A DNA stretch of 64,000 nucleotides, from NCBI GenBank assembly GCA_037693485.1, contig CM075353.1:104924501-104988500 (forward strand). Direction: 5' to 3'. The position numbers and the translations under genes are program-made. Position 1 is the first letter of the stretch; each line of letters begins with the position of its first letter. Of this stretch, positions 21,906 to 32,375 are shown piece by piece. Below the pieces are notes generated by a model. That model was not told the origin of the DNA and did not search any database. It worked only from the letters and a program-made list of their open reading frames with translations. The stretch comes from Kitagawia praeruptora (lineage: Eukaryota > Streptophyta > Magnoliopsida > Apiales > Apiaceae).

Positions 21906-22592
21906 ATTTGGGCAATCCTCTCACAAGATCTTTCTTCACTAGCTCATTAATGCTGTTGAAATTCAGATGAGAAAGTCTCTTGTGCCAGTTCCATCTTTCT
22001 TCAATTGATGCTCTACTCAGTAGAAAGATTGCAGAGCCATCAGAGTTTGTTGAAAGCTTGGCTTCATAAATGTTACCATGCCTCTATCCCTTCAAAACAA
22101 CTTTGCACTTAGCAGATTATGTTTGAGTCCTGAGACTAGAGCTACAGATTCAATGATGACATTCCCAAGATTGATATTGCCATATCCCAGAGTCCTTCCT
22201 ATGTTGCCATCTCCATAAGAAACACTTGGGCCAGCTTTCTTCACAAATTCTGATAGCAGGGCTTTATTTCCAGTCATGTGTCCTGAGCATCCACTGTCCA
22301 GAACAAGGATATTTTTCCTGTTACCCTGCAATAAAAAAGACCGCTAATGATTAGTTTTAAGGACCCAGACTTGCTTGGATCCTTTGGCCTTATTATGTTT
22401 GTTAGCTTTTGCAGCAGAAGTCTTATCAGAGTTTGTGCTAACATTCTTTTTATCAGAATTTATACATGTAGAATCAATCTTGAATTTATTCAAAGAGGGT
22501 TTAATTTCATAATAATCATAATACAAATTATGATACTCTTTGCATGTATAAATAGAATGCCAAATATTTCCACAGTGAAAACATGGATTCTG
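21906..22592 (-). pseudogene. Inverted duplicate of Copia knuckle-protease segment
   Basis: On the minus strand this reads the second zinc knuckle (C-F-H-C-G-N-I-W-H), the protease start QGNRKNILVLDSGCSGHMTG, and the pre-integrase stretch up to KDLVRGLP. It is the counterpart of plus-strand 19840-20595 with scattered differences. Here the protease junction keeps the frame that the plus copy lost. It ends in the protease frame at ...HNLLSAKLF, where about 100 bp present in the plus copy are missing. It occupies the place of the RT domain and makes a long inverted repeat with a 1.3-kb loop. Confidence 0.88.
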
Positions 22593-22750
22593 TGGCTGAG
22601 GAATCAACTTCAGGACTATGGACTCATGTTGGACAAAATTCCAATTCTATGTGACAACACTAGTGACATTGCCATTGCCAACAATCCAGTTCAACACACC
22701 AGAACTAAGCATATTGATATCAGGTATCATTTCTTACGAGAGCATGTCAT
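22593..22750 (+). pseudogene. Copia RNase H fragment, upstream part
   Basis: Plus-strand reading resumes with W-L-R-N-Q-L-Q-D-Y-G, then CDNTSDIAIANNPVQH and TKHIDIRYHFLREHV, the standard end of Copia RNase H. It breaks at the CAT target duplication of the CACTA element and continues at 28188. Confidence 0.9.
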
Positions 22751-22964
22751 CACTATGCCATAAGTGAGCATACGCAACCCTTTTCACAAAGCGTTGCATA
22801 GAAAGCGTTTCGTTAGATAGCAATTTTGGGTCTTTTGCAACTGAGCTGAACTAGTGTTGCGTTAGATATAATTTAGCGTTGCGTATTAGCTACAGTGTTT
22901 CACATTACGCAACACTAACTGCTGGCGTTGCGTTAGATATTTTTTTATTTTAATAAATGGCGAC

Positions 22965-23235
22965 GTGGCATTTGCTGACATGGCAGAAGCGTTGCATTAG
23001 ATACCCGTAGTGTTGCATTTGCTGTTTGAAGTGTTGCATTAGATATACTTTTACTTTTTCAAAAATATGACGTGGCAGAAGTGGGACCCACCACTGCTGA
23101 CGTAGCAGTGTGGGACCCACAAGGGTGACGTGGCAGGAGGTCCATCATGCTGACGTGGCAATTGTGGGACCCACAATTGCTGACGTGGCAGAAGTGGGAC
23201 CCACCTATGCGTACGTGGCATTTGCTGACGTGGCA
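22965..23235. repeat. Left subterminal ACGTGGCA cluster of the CACTA
   Basis: (T)GACGTGGCA or a close variant occurs about eight times, alternating with GTGGGACCCAC. GCGTTGCATTAGATA units lie on both sides. TGACGTGG is a known type of bZIP core, but the likelier role here is binding of the element's own transposase. Confidence 0.8.
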
Positions 23236-23309
23236 GAAGCGTTGCATTAGATACCAGTAGTGTTGCATTTGATGTTTAAGGTGTTGCATTAGATATTTAT
23301 TTTATTTTA

Positions 23310-23975
23310 TTAACTAATCTTGTCCCGAATGATGAATCTATTTTTTTAAATTATTTTTTCGACGTTCCAATCGCACGGGTGTCAAGATATAACATTTTTA
23401 GTGATGTGGTAATTTTTTAAAAAATTTCCTACATGTATTTGGTTTGGTCTTATAACGGTCAAAGTGGACTTTCCTTTTAACTAGTCTTGTCCCGAATGAT
23501 GAATCTATTTTTTAAAATTATTTTTTCGACGTTCCAATCGCACGGGTGTCAAGATATAACGATTTTAGTGATGTGGTAATTTTTTAAAAAAATTCTTATA
23601 TTTATTTGGTTTTGTTTTATAACGGTCAAACCGGTCAAAATCGACCTTCCTTTTAACTAGTCTTGTCCCGAATGATGAATCTATTTTTTAAATTATTTTT
23701 TCAACGTTCCAAATGTACGGATGTGAAGATCTAACGATTTTAGTGATGTGGTAATTTTTTAAAAAAGTTGATAGATGTATTTGATTTGGTTTTATAACGG
23801 TCAAACCGGTCAAAGTCGACCTTCTTTTTAACTAGTCTTGTCCCGAATGATGAATCTATTTTTTTAAATTATTTTTTCAATGTTCCAAATGGACGAATAT
23901 GAAGATCTAACGATTTTAGTGATGTGGTAATTTTTTAAAAAATTTGCTAGATGTACTTGGTTTGGTTTTATAACT
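23310..23975. repeat. Four-copy tandem array, 167-176 bp units
   Basis: The anchor TTGTCCCGAATGATGAATC repeats at about 23320, 23487, 23663 and 23838. Each unit continues with (T/C)(C/A)GACGTTCCAA, a GTCAAGATATAAC-like stretch, GTGATGTGGTAATTTTTTAA and TATAACGGTCAAA. The array lies inside the CACTA and is related, in inverse orientation, to the array at 38272-40037. Confidence 0.92.
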
Positions 23976-24084
23976 AATCGACAAAAGTTATTTTTTTTTC
24001 TATTTTTATTTAATTTTTGATTTTTTCCTATTTTTATTTAGTTATCAAAATTTAAATTAAATATTTTAAAAATCAAAATAAGAT

Positions 24085-24330
24085 TAAATAATCACATCAC
24101 TATCACTCAGTCACTCACGTTGCTCGATGAAAGTTTTGGGCGGAAAACTTCCCCCTTCTCAAAATAATTCACGCTACTTTCCCCCCAAAACACACTACTT
24201 ACTCCCAAAATTCCAACGCTCATCTCATTCTCTCTACCCCTCCTGATATAAACACACCCCCTCTCTCTCTCTAGACAAACACTCTGCTCCCATTGCAAAC
24301 TACAAACTCTGAATACAAACTATATACTCC
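24085..24330 (+). promoter_or_regulatory. Promoter/5'-UTR-like segment captured by the CACTA
   Basis: A C-rich, low-G stretch with CCTGATATAAACACACCCCC, a CT-repeat run (24262-24273) and then ACAAACTCTGAATACAAAC looks like a plant core promoter and leader. It precedes the exon-like pieces downstream. This is inference from composition and position only. Confidence 0.4.
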
Positions 24331-24598
24331 GATAAGAAGTTCTAATTGGTAATAAAAAAACTCATTTTATTATATTTGATTTTCTAGTACTCTTCACTTA
24401 TTTGTATTTCTTTATCTGATTTTGCAGGTGATTAAATTTTGGGCTTTCATTGTAGGGCTCAAAAATTTTGGTTTCAATTTAGGGTTTTGTACTTTATTGA
24501 TTTGGGATTCAAATTAGGGATTTGTATCTTAATGTTTATTTTTTGGTTATTATTAAAAACTGATGTACTTATTCCCCCCTGAAGGTCACAATTAACAG

Positions 24599-27527
24599 TA
24601 ATCCGTGGATTAAAGGATGCGAAGGAGCTTTGCTCACGTTTGGTTGTAGTTTCAGCAGAAGCTTCAAGCAAATTAGCTGGTTAGTTATTTCATGATACTT
24701 ATATCTTCATTACTTTGAGTGCTAATATACTAGTTTGATCACAGCCAGGTCTCCTTACTTTGGGCAATGCATTTATTTTTATATAAATACTCTGTAATAC
24801 TGATTGTACAGTTTTTTTTGTTGTCTTCTACTTAAATGTTCCTCAATGTATATTTTATAAATAAATTCTGTCTTACCCGACTCCAATGTTATGGTTTGGA
24901 ACAATGTTTGTGGCTTAGCATTAATGAGTAATTAAATAGTAGGTCTATTGTTGATTCTATGTAGCTTGATTGCACAACACTTTGTGTTGATAAAGTTTGT
25001 GTTTTTCTTGTGATAATTTGTTTATGTTGATAAGAAAACATCATTGTCATCATAAGAACCAATTTATGAATAGTTTATATCTGAGAAGTTGAATACATTG
25101 GAATTGACCTCTTTTGCGCAGGAAGGCATAATGCAAACACACGATGAAGAGACTCGCAAGTTTTTCAAACACTAGTCTGTAAGATGTGTGTTGTCGCCAC
25201 GCTATGCAAGCAATAAGCTTAGCATTTTCAAGCAACAGGTGTGCCTTATACTATGCTTCGGTCCTTATTCTTTTGGTATTCAAATATCTTGCATTAGGAA
25301 CTGGACAGGAAGATTCTATTTGCAAGACTTGGATCAGATTGATAACAAGGCCAACTTGAAATGATCCTTGACTACTTGACATAGTTTTTTCTCTGTTTGA
25401 TAATTCAGTTGTGATAGAATGATTTTCTACATTAACACAGTTTATTTTAATTATTTATTCAAAATATACAATTTGTCATAACATAATTATAAATTTGCAG
25501 GAATTTCATGTTGTAGCTTGTAAACCCAATTGACTAGAAAAGATTGCAGTGGTAGTAAAACCAAGCCATTTGCATATTAGAATTTGTAATGACTTTTTCC
25601 ACGACAGTGTGATAAATTAGATATGGAGATATTGATCAGGTAGCTCTAAGGAACACCATCATGTAAGATTGCTTGTTGTATACCCCTTTACACTGAAGTC
25701 ATGAACTCATGATCAAGATGTTCTTTATTTATGCAATCAATATTAATGCAGATGAACGTATTGGTTTCTTCGAATTAGTAACGTGTCCATTTTATCAATA
25801 GAACTTCTAGAACCATTACTGTGATCAAGCCATTTGTGTGTTTTCCATGTAACTTTAAAGAATCAAGAGACCCATTTAAATTTGTTTTAAAGAATCACAA
25901 GCTCTGTATTAGAATATACCATCAAGTTAGATTGCTATGTAGCTCCGGATAGCAAGTTTATCTTTTTTTCAATTTGTTTGTTATGCTAAAAAGTCTATAT
26001 ATATTATAGGATGCTCTGTTATACAGTCTTCTAAATGGCAAGGTTTTTACGGAATGGACAAGTCCTGCATTACTAAAAGCATACCAGTGGCAAGTAAGTA
26101 GATGTGCTATGTTTCTTTTTCTTTTCAAAATCATGGGTTATTTCCCTAGGTACCTTATACTCTTTTATCTTTGCATGATCTATGTATCCATCTATAGCCA
26201 AATAGGCATACTAGTATCATTATACACTCTTTGAGTAAGGTTACTGCAGAAGATCGAATTGATGAACAGGTGCTACGAATCCTTCAATTTTTTTCGCATT
26301 GTACAATAGAATGAAAATGCAACTTTATATTCTAAAATCTTTGTTCTTACTTCTGTATTCCAGTTACTAAAGGTATTGCAGAAAGAATTAGATATAGTTG
26401 AGAAAGAGAATAATGAGTTTATCCAGGACTTCTCTGAAGTGAGTACCATAATATTCTTTAATAATTTCTTTTACCATGCTATATATTTATCAATTTTTTT
26501 TAACTTGTTTTGTGTTTATCGATAAAATTATTCAGGAAGACAATTATGATTAGTGGATGGAAGTTGAGCTTCTCTTATGTTCTTAATTTCTGTATGTCAT
26601 ATGTTCTTAATGTTCTTAATGCAAGTACTTATGTCCTGAATTATATCGATAAAAGAGATATTTTCTATAATGTGAATTAGGATTATAGTTTATGAATTAG
26701 GTAATCTTAGTACCACAAAATGTAAATAATTTATGTGTTTGTTTTACCAAGTGTCTTGTATTTAATCCTAAATATTTATGTTATACTGTTTGAGAGATGA
26801 ATTAAATATTTATGTTGAGTTAAATCTTTATAGACAACAACTACAACATGCACGTGCAACTCTCAATTTTAATTATCCGTTGAAGAAACTGGTATATGTG
26901 CGTGTGGGGTTTGATTAATATTTAAAAGTTTAAAACTGACATGGATGTATATTGTGTACGGATAGTCTGTATACAGTATATATATGTGTAAGTGTGTATA
27001 TGTGTTTCTGTATGGAATGAAAAAACAGTGATGTTCATAATTAAGCAGAAACAAAAACAGTCACGACTCTGCTAAGAGCTGTGTAGACCATCATAGAGTT
27101 GTGTTTTCAGTCCTCATCGACTGTATTGATATCATATCTAACTACACTGGATTTGCTTGGTTTACACCTAAGATATGACACAGCAGTAGACTCTGCTACA
27201 TGATATTAGGTACAAAATGTTGGAGTTTTATATATAGTTCATTCTGTTAACTAGATGTTGAAATTAAAAGTTAAGTAATGACAGTTATTCTTGCTAATAC
27301 AGGTAAACATTAACTAACAGCTCTATGTTACAATTATTCTTTCTAAGTGATCATAACTGTACATTCAACTTGAAATTGCAGATAGGGAGCTGGATGTAAT
27401 TGAGATGGTTGTTTATGGTGATGTGATTCACCCTGGGAATGAATGTCGTTGCAAATCTGTTGCTGAAATGCGGCAAAATGAAGTGAAAAGACCTCACAGC
27501 TGCTTTCAAGTTTTGTCTTTGTATTAG
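24599..27527 (+). pseudogene. Captured host gene fragments with spliced exons
   Basis: Three consecutive segments have canonical acceptors and donors and whole-codon lengths: 26010-26093 (28 codons, from DALLYSLLNGKVFTEW), 26198-26269 (24 codons, ending KVTAEDRIDEQ) and 26364-26438 (25 codons, LLKVLQKELDIVEKENNEF). All are open in one phase. An upstream segment (24599-24679) reads VIRGLKDAKELCSRLVVVSA before a GT. A downstream one (27382-27525) reads RELDVIEMVVYGDVIHPGNE and ends in a stop. A segment near 25130-25230 contains a stop. The middle part looks helical and charged. I do not recognise the parent gene. No complete product is likely. Confidence 0.65.
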
Positions 27528-27769
27528 TTGTTTACACTCAAAATGAATGTCGTTGGTTTGATTTGGATAGGATGTTTTTATGTATAAACAAAGCAATCAT
27601 TTCATTTTTTTTTATAAAAAACCGTTGCATTTGACTTATTTGATGTTACACTATCATAGTTTTAATGTTGCAATAAAAAAGAATGATGTTGCATTTGAAA
27701 AGAATGGTGTTGCTTAAAAAAAAAATTTAGTGTTGCATTAGACTGAAATAGCGTTGCGTTAGATAGTGG

Positions 27770-27960
27770 ACCTCATTGTTGACGTGGCATCTTGGTGGGC
27801 CCCACTGCTGACGTGGCATGCCCCCAATTTGTGACGTGTCATTTGTGGGTCCCACTAATGACACGTCAACATGCTGACGTGGCAACTGCTTACATGTCAG
27901 CATAATGACGTGGCACATTGCTTACATGTCAGCATGCTGACATGGCTGAAATATCTTATG
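27770..27960. repeat. Right subterminal ACGTGGCA cluster of the CACTA
   Basis: TGACGTGGCA, TGACGTGTCA and ACATGTCAGCA-type words occur repeatedly. The region then passes into GCGTTGC/GCAACGC repeats that run to the right terminus. It mirrors the left cluster. Confidence 0.8.
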
Positions 27961-28187
27961 CAACCCCTTGTAGCGTTGCGTTTGCATGCTTTTAGCGTTG
28001 CATAAGGCCTCTAACGTAACGCTTTCGTGGTGTTGCAATAGTTTAGCAAAGCGTTGCATTAGGGGTCTTACGCAACGCCAGTATTGGCAACGCCACTCTA
28101 GCGTTGCGTAAGACCTAACGCAACGCTTTTTAGGTCTTTTGCAACGCTTTTCGGGGGTTGCATTAGCGCGTTTATGGCGTAGTGCAT

Positions 28188-28316
28188 GAATGGAACTATG
28201 GTATTATATTGTATTCCCACTGATCAACAAATTGCAGACATCTTTACTAAACCACTGGATGAATCCACTTTCTCCAGGTTAGTTGGTGAGCTTGGGATGT
28301 TAAATCTGTCTAATTA
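28188..28316 (+). pseudogene. Copia RNase H fragment, downstream part
   Basis: Continues the frame split by the CACTA: G-T-M-V-L-Y-C-I-P-T-D, QQIADIFTKPLDESTFS, then LGMLNLSN and a stop. ADIFTKPL is the hallmark of the Copia polyprotein C-terminus. Confidence 0.92.
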
Positions 28317-29046
28317 ATTTTGGATAATCAATAACTGCAATTTGTTATAAGTTCACATGTATTTTAACTGTCCATATGTTTAGAACTTGTGAATTTATTT
28401 GCATCCAATCCTCATATTATAGTTATCTCTATATTAATTACCATGCTTATAAATGCTATATTTTATGGTAATTAGTTAGTAAATAATTGAGTTAATTGTA
28501 GCATAATTAAATAAATATTTTATTGACATGTATCAAGTAATGATATTTTGTTAATTTTATGTCTATTTAATTGTGAGTTTATCTGATTATTGTGGATTAA
28601 TTCTTGATTTACTGTGTGATTATTTTTAAATCCATAATAATTAGAAGTATTAAATATGTGTATGTGTATAGGTTGATAGGCTTAGGCGATAAGACGTTTT
28701 TTTTTCGGCCGACAGGTTTCGGTGATAAGATGTTTTTTCGGCTAATTAGATAGTTAGGTGAGAAATTATTGAGCGGTGTTATTTTTCAAACATAACCTGT
28801 CACTATTACACCTAACCCACTATTACTTGAAACCTTATAAATGATGAGTTTTTGTTTGTGTTTAACATCATCATCTTTCAGATATACAGAGCATATACAC
28901 ACAATTGCTGAATATTTCGAGCTTTGATCGGAAAGATCTCTCAATCTAGCTGGTGGTTTTTAGATCGGATTTCATATTCTTGCTTTATACATCATCCTTT
29001 ATAAAAACTAACCCTTTTTTTTTAAAATTTCCTCATAGTTTTGAAA
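28317..29046 (+). other. Spacer between pol and the extra ORF
   Basis: AT-rich and non-coding. A TTATAAATGATGAG motif near 28837 followed by a leader-like stretch suggests, weakly, a separate start of transcription for the downstream ORF. Confidence 0.4.
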
Positions 29047-31046
29047 ATGGCATTGCAGGGAAGCTTTTTAATTGCTAAAGTTAATCCTATTTCCATTCAG
29101 CAAATCGAAACCATTCAGGATGAGCAATTTCGGGCTTGGACACAATTTTTGAATGAACATTCATTAATTCGCTATGCTTTAGTTACACCAGTGCAGCTTA
29201 ACCATTATGCATTGCGTGAACTATATTGCAGTGCGGTTAACACTTCTGGACAGGACGGGTGTGCAATCACATATCGACTGTTTGGTAGGTCGATTAGGGT
29301 CACTGAACGAGATGTTAATCGAATTCTTCATTTTCCTATTGAAAATCTCATTTCTGATCCTACACCTGAACAGATTGAAATGTTCTTTCATTTTATAAGG
29401 TACCAAGATGGCAATTTCAATACTGGTAATCTATCTAGAACGTTTCTAACCCAGTATTGGAATTTCTTCTTTCACACTCTTAACCATATTTTTTCCTCAG
29501 ATAAAATAAATCAAGATCGAATACCTGAATTTATTCAAATATTAGGGTATGCGGTTGCCAATAATTTGAGGATTAATTTTGGAAAAATAGTGCTTGGTCA
29601 AATCATTTTAAAAATGAACGCTTGGGAACAAGAGATGTTCGGACTCAAAATGTCAAATGTCTATATCCAAGGTTTCTACAGTTAATATTAAATGATTTTT
29701 TGAATGATGAAGACAGGGTACGCTTGGAAAATGGTCAAAAGGTGGAATGTTCTTCCATGAAGACGAATGTAATTAATTACCTAAGCAAAAAGAAATATAC
29801 GGATGTGCCTACAGTCCTAACTGAATATCTAAAGACTGTCCCACTTTCGTTGTTACCACGACCAGTGAGAGCAGGTATACGACAAGGTAATATTTCAATC
29901 CCTGCTATTCCAACCTCTGTATTCCCTATTGTGTCACAGGAAATACAGTTTCTAAAGCCCCCAGTGGCCATCTTACCCGACCAAGAGCAGGAAATCCCAC
30001 CGACTCTAACACAGGTCGAAGAGCCCATTCTACAAATGCAAACACAAACACAACAAACTCCTACACCTCAATTGTCACTTAAACGACCAGTTATCCACAT
30101 TATTGAGGGAGATAGTGCCTCAGCAGCACCACATAAGGAGTTAGTTACATCAGCCGCTCTACCTCATTCTAAACGGAGTAAACCCAATGAACCTGAGGTA
30201 ACGGCAACTGTTAGTGAAACAATTCTTTCTTATCAAATGAGTGAAAATATAAATAAGGTTGAATTGACGGGAGCAACTGGTGAATCTTCCATTTTACAGA
30301 AAAATCCATCGGTAGGTAGTTCTTTTATGAACCAAGTGTCTTCACAGACATACAAGGGAAACTTGGGTTTTGTGTCATTTAATCGATTCAAGTTTAACCT
30401 CCCAGAGGGAAAATCTCTGGATCTCTTTCGAGATTTACCACTCTTTACCAGTGGTCGGCAACTCGCTTCACGCGAGGACGGAAGCTCACGAACTTTCATT
30501 ACACCATCCGTGACCTCTGAAAAAGGGGCTAGGATGATTTCATTTGCAGGTACACATATCGGCGGAAGCTCTGGAGAAAAGTTGAGGGAAACACCAACAG
30601 AACATGTAAGTGTAACCCAAACCACTAAACTGAGTGAATATAGAGTGTTTAGTGAAACACCTGCAGAACGTACAAGTGAGCATCCTACTCAACCACATGC
30701 ACTTGTAACCAGAAAGGAATATAGCAGACTCCTTACACGGGTCCAAACAATGGAGAAAGAGTTGCCAAATATCTGTAAGTCCATTGCAGAAATCAAAAAT
30801 TTGCAACTTATTCAACATGATGCATTCCAGGTTCAATTAAGTTTTATGGCAACCCAGTTTAGTCATGCAATTCATTCCTTGGGGAAGACATCTTCGTCTA
30901 ATTTACCAACTCCACATCCTACTACTCTGGAGGATAACCCAACTAAGGAGGAGAAGTTGGATGATCAAGAAAAATCTACAAGGCGTAAGGGCAAGGAAAA
31001 GGTTGTTGACACGGAATTAACTTTATTTTTGGAAAGAAAAAGCTAA
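29047..31046 (+). pseudogene. Extra 3' ORF of SIRE-like Copia element, frameshifted
   Basis: ATG at 29047 (M-A-L-Q-G-S-F) opens a frame to 29685. The continuation (L-Y-P-R-F-L-Q-L-I-L-N-D-F) is in another frame from about 29622 to 31046, so one indel near 29615-29670 splits what was about 665 residues. The N-terminal ~220 residues are compact and hydrophobic-mixed (R-L-F-G-R-S-I-R-V-T-E-R-D-V). The middle is rich in P, Q and T, with a basic patch near K-R-S-K-P. A helical segment (E-Y-S-R-L-L-T-R-V-Q) precedes a basic C-terminus (R-R-K-G-K-E-K). ORFs in this place in SIRE-type elements are often called env-like, but no signal peptide or membrane segment is obvious, so that name is not supported here. 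Function unknown. Confidence 0.65.
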
Positions 31047-31264
31047 TGAGAGTATTAGTGCTATGTGGAAAGAGGGAAAAGGCAAACATGAAGATATGTT
31101 CAGTCTAAAGGAACAATTGTCTTGCACTTGGTTAATTTTAGAAATCTGGAAAATGTATATATATGATCCAGAATTCACTTTAATATTATTTATCTTTGAA
31201 CTTCATTTTTTTGTATCAGTTGAGTTATCCTCTAGGAATTTGCTTGTCAAACCCTAACAATCAA

Positions 31265-31276
31265 ATAGGGGGAGAT
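31265..31276 (+). promoter_or_regulatory. Polypurine tract
   Basis: The AGGGGGAGA core lies directly before the TG of the 3' LTR, where plus-strand DNA synthesis is primed. Confidence 0.85.
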
Positions 31277-31696
31277 TGTAAAGCATAATGTAATGTAATA
31301 TGTAATAGAGGATGTATATAACTCAACTAGGATAAAAGATAAATAATATTAACTCTATACAGGGATCGTGAAAGTTGAAGAACAGGCATCAACAAGGATC
31401 AAGTCGCTGAAAGAAGTTCATTAACATGATCAAGCCTCGGTGACAGAATAAGATGTACAGATGATTCAGTTGAAGGGCCAAAAGATTACAGTGGTCTTAA
31501 AGACATGATACAAAGACCATGAGTGAATGTTAGTCATCTGTGAACCAGACCAGTTGCACTAGGCGTCAACACTTCACAAAGTAATCGAAGTATCTAAAAT
31601 AGAAAAACTATTAAGAGGTATGATTGAGTTTAGAGCAGTATTGATATCCTTCATTTTGGAAGCTGCATATTTAAGGATGTCAAATTAAGAGGAAAA

Positions 31697-31855
31697 TGAA
31701 TAGTATTCAAAATCACTATTCATATGAATAGTAACCGAAATCACTATTCACAAGAATAGTAACCGAAATCAATATTCATATGAATAGTACTATTCATATG
31801 AATAGTAACCGAAATTACTATTCATGAATAGTAACCGAAATTACTATTCACTCAG
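31697..31855. repeat. Palindromic short tandem repeats in the LTR
   Basis: ACTATTCAT(ATG)AATAGTAACCGAAAT-type units of about 22-28 bp occur roughly five times. Each contains the palindrome CTATTCATATGAATAG or a shortened form. They lie upstream of the TATA box, in the likely U3 enhancer position. Confidence 0.85.
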
Positions 31856-32013
31856 GTGGGGCCCACATGAATATAAATGTTGAAAGAAGAAATGAAAGTC
31901 TTCGTGCAGAATGTTCAAAGATTGAAAACTGAAGGCAGCAGGCGGAGACTGAAGACTGATAAAAAAAACGTCATCAGTTACGTTATATTAATCAGCATAG
32001 TAACTTTCTATAA

Positions 32014-32023
32014 TATATAAATA
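32014..32023 (+). promoter_or_regulatory. LTR TATA box
   Basis: TATATAAATA followed by GGCCTG, with a CT-rich leader about 50 bases later. This is the expected layout of a plant LTR promoter. Confidence 0.65.
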
Positions 32024-32375
32024 GGCCTGTTGTATTTCATTTCAAAATACACCTCAACACACAACTCTCTCTTCTCTCTCTTATATCTTCTCTGTGTAAG
32101 CTGCTAGACAGTCCATCTAGTAGGAAAGCCGACTTAGCCCGCTTTCAGGAAGTGTCGGGTAGAAGGTCCTCGTGCCTAAACTATCCTTAGGAGTATTTGA
32201 TTCTGTAGCTGATCCATATGATTAGATTCTGTAACAAATCTCCGGGTTTTATCTATTTAAAGATATTTCCCAAATATTTCGATTCAGTATTTTTGATTTC
32301 ATATCCACATCAAAAATCAAAATATTTTTTGAATAACGTATTCAACCCCCCTTCTACGTTATTCCGGACCTAACA

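Larger units (their letters stand above)
22751..28184. mobile_element. 5.4-kb CACTA element carrying host gene pieces
   Basis: Left end CACTATGCCATAA and right end (reverse complement) CACTACGCCATAA are near-identical inverted termini. The 3-bp duplication CAT flanks the element (22748-22750, 28185-28187). The insertion splits the Copia RNase H frame, which rejoins in sense across it. Subterminal zones of about 0.5 kb carry many copies of GCGTTGC(A/G) and TGACGTGGCA-type words in both orientations, as expected for transposase-binding repeats. No TNP1/TNP2-like transposase is visible. Instead the middle holds a tandem array (23310-23975) and spliced-gene-like sequence (24085-27530). I infer a non-autonomous, gene-capturing (Pack-type) CACTA. 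Confidence 0.93.
19676..32375 (+). mobile_element. Rearranged SIRE-like Copia retrotransposon
   Basis: The order is: gag zinc knuckles, protease and integrase (plus strand), an inverted internal duplicate, RNase H split by a CACTA insertion, a non-coding spacer, an extra ORF, polypurine tract, and 3' LTR. An additional ORF between pol and a long (~1.1 kb) 3' LTR, with protease wording LDSGCSGHMTG, is characteristic of the SIRE/Maximus group. The 5' LTR, gag N-terminus and RT are missing. The element cannot move by itself. Confidence 0.85.
31277..32375 (+). repeat. 3' LTR of the SIRE-like Copia element
   Basis: It starts TGTAAAGCATAATG right after the polypurine tract and ends CCGGACCTAACA (TG...CA), about 1.1 kb. 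It contains a TATA box near 32014 and a CT-rich leader (CTCTCTCTTCTCTCTC). The outer flank begins ATACC inside a minus-strand Copia integrase fragment. No second copy of this LTR is in the window. Confidence 0.85.

Noticed and set aside
23310..23975. Repeats as a CRISPR array
   Set aside because: Same reason: contiguous long monomers inside a CACTA element.
29221..30836. Minus-strand frames opposite the extra Copia ORF
   Set aside because: Shadows of the plus-strand coding sequence with no independent support.
31277..32375. A matching 5' LTR for the SIRE-like element within the window
   Set aside because: No second copy of TGTAAAGCATAATG or CCGGACCTAACA was found; the left part of the element is truncated.
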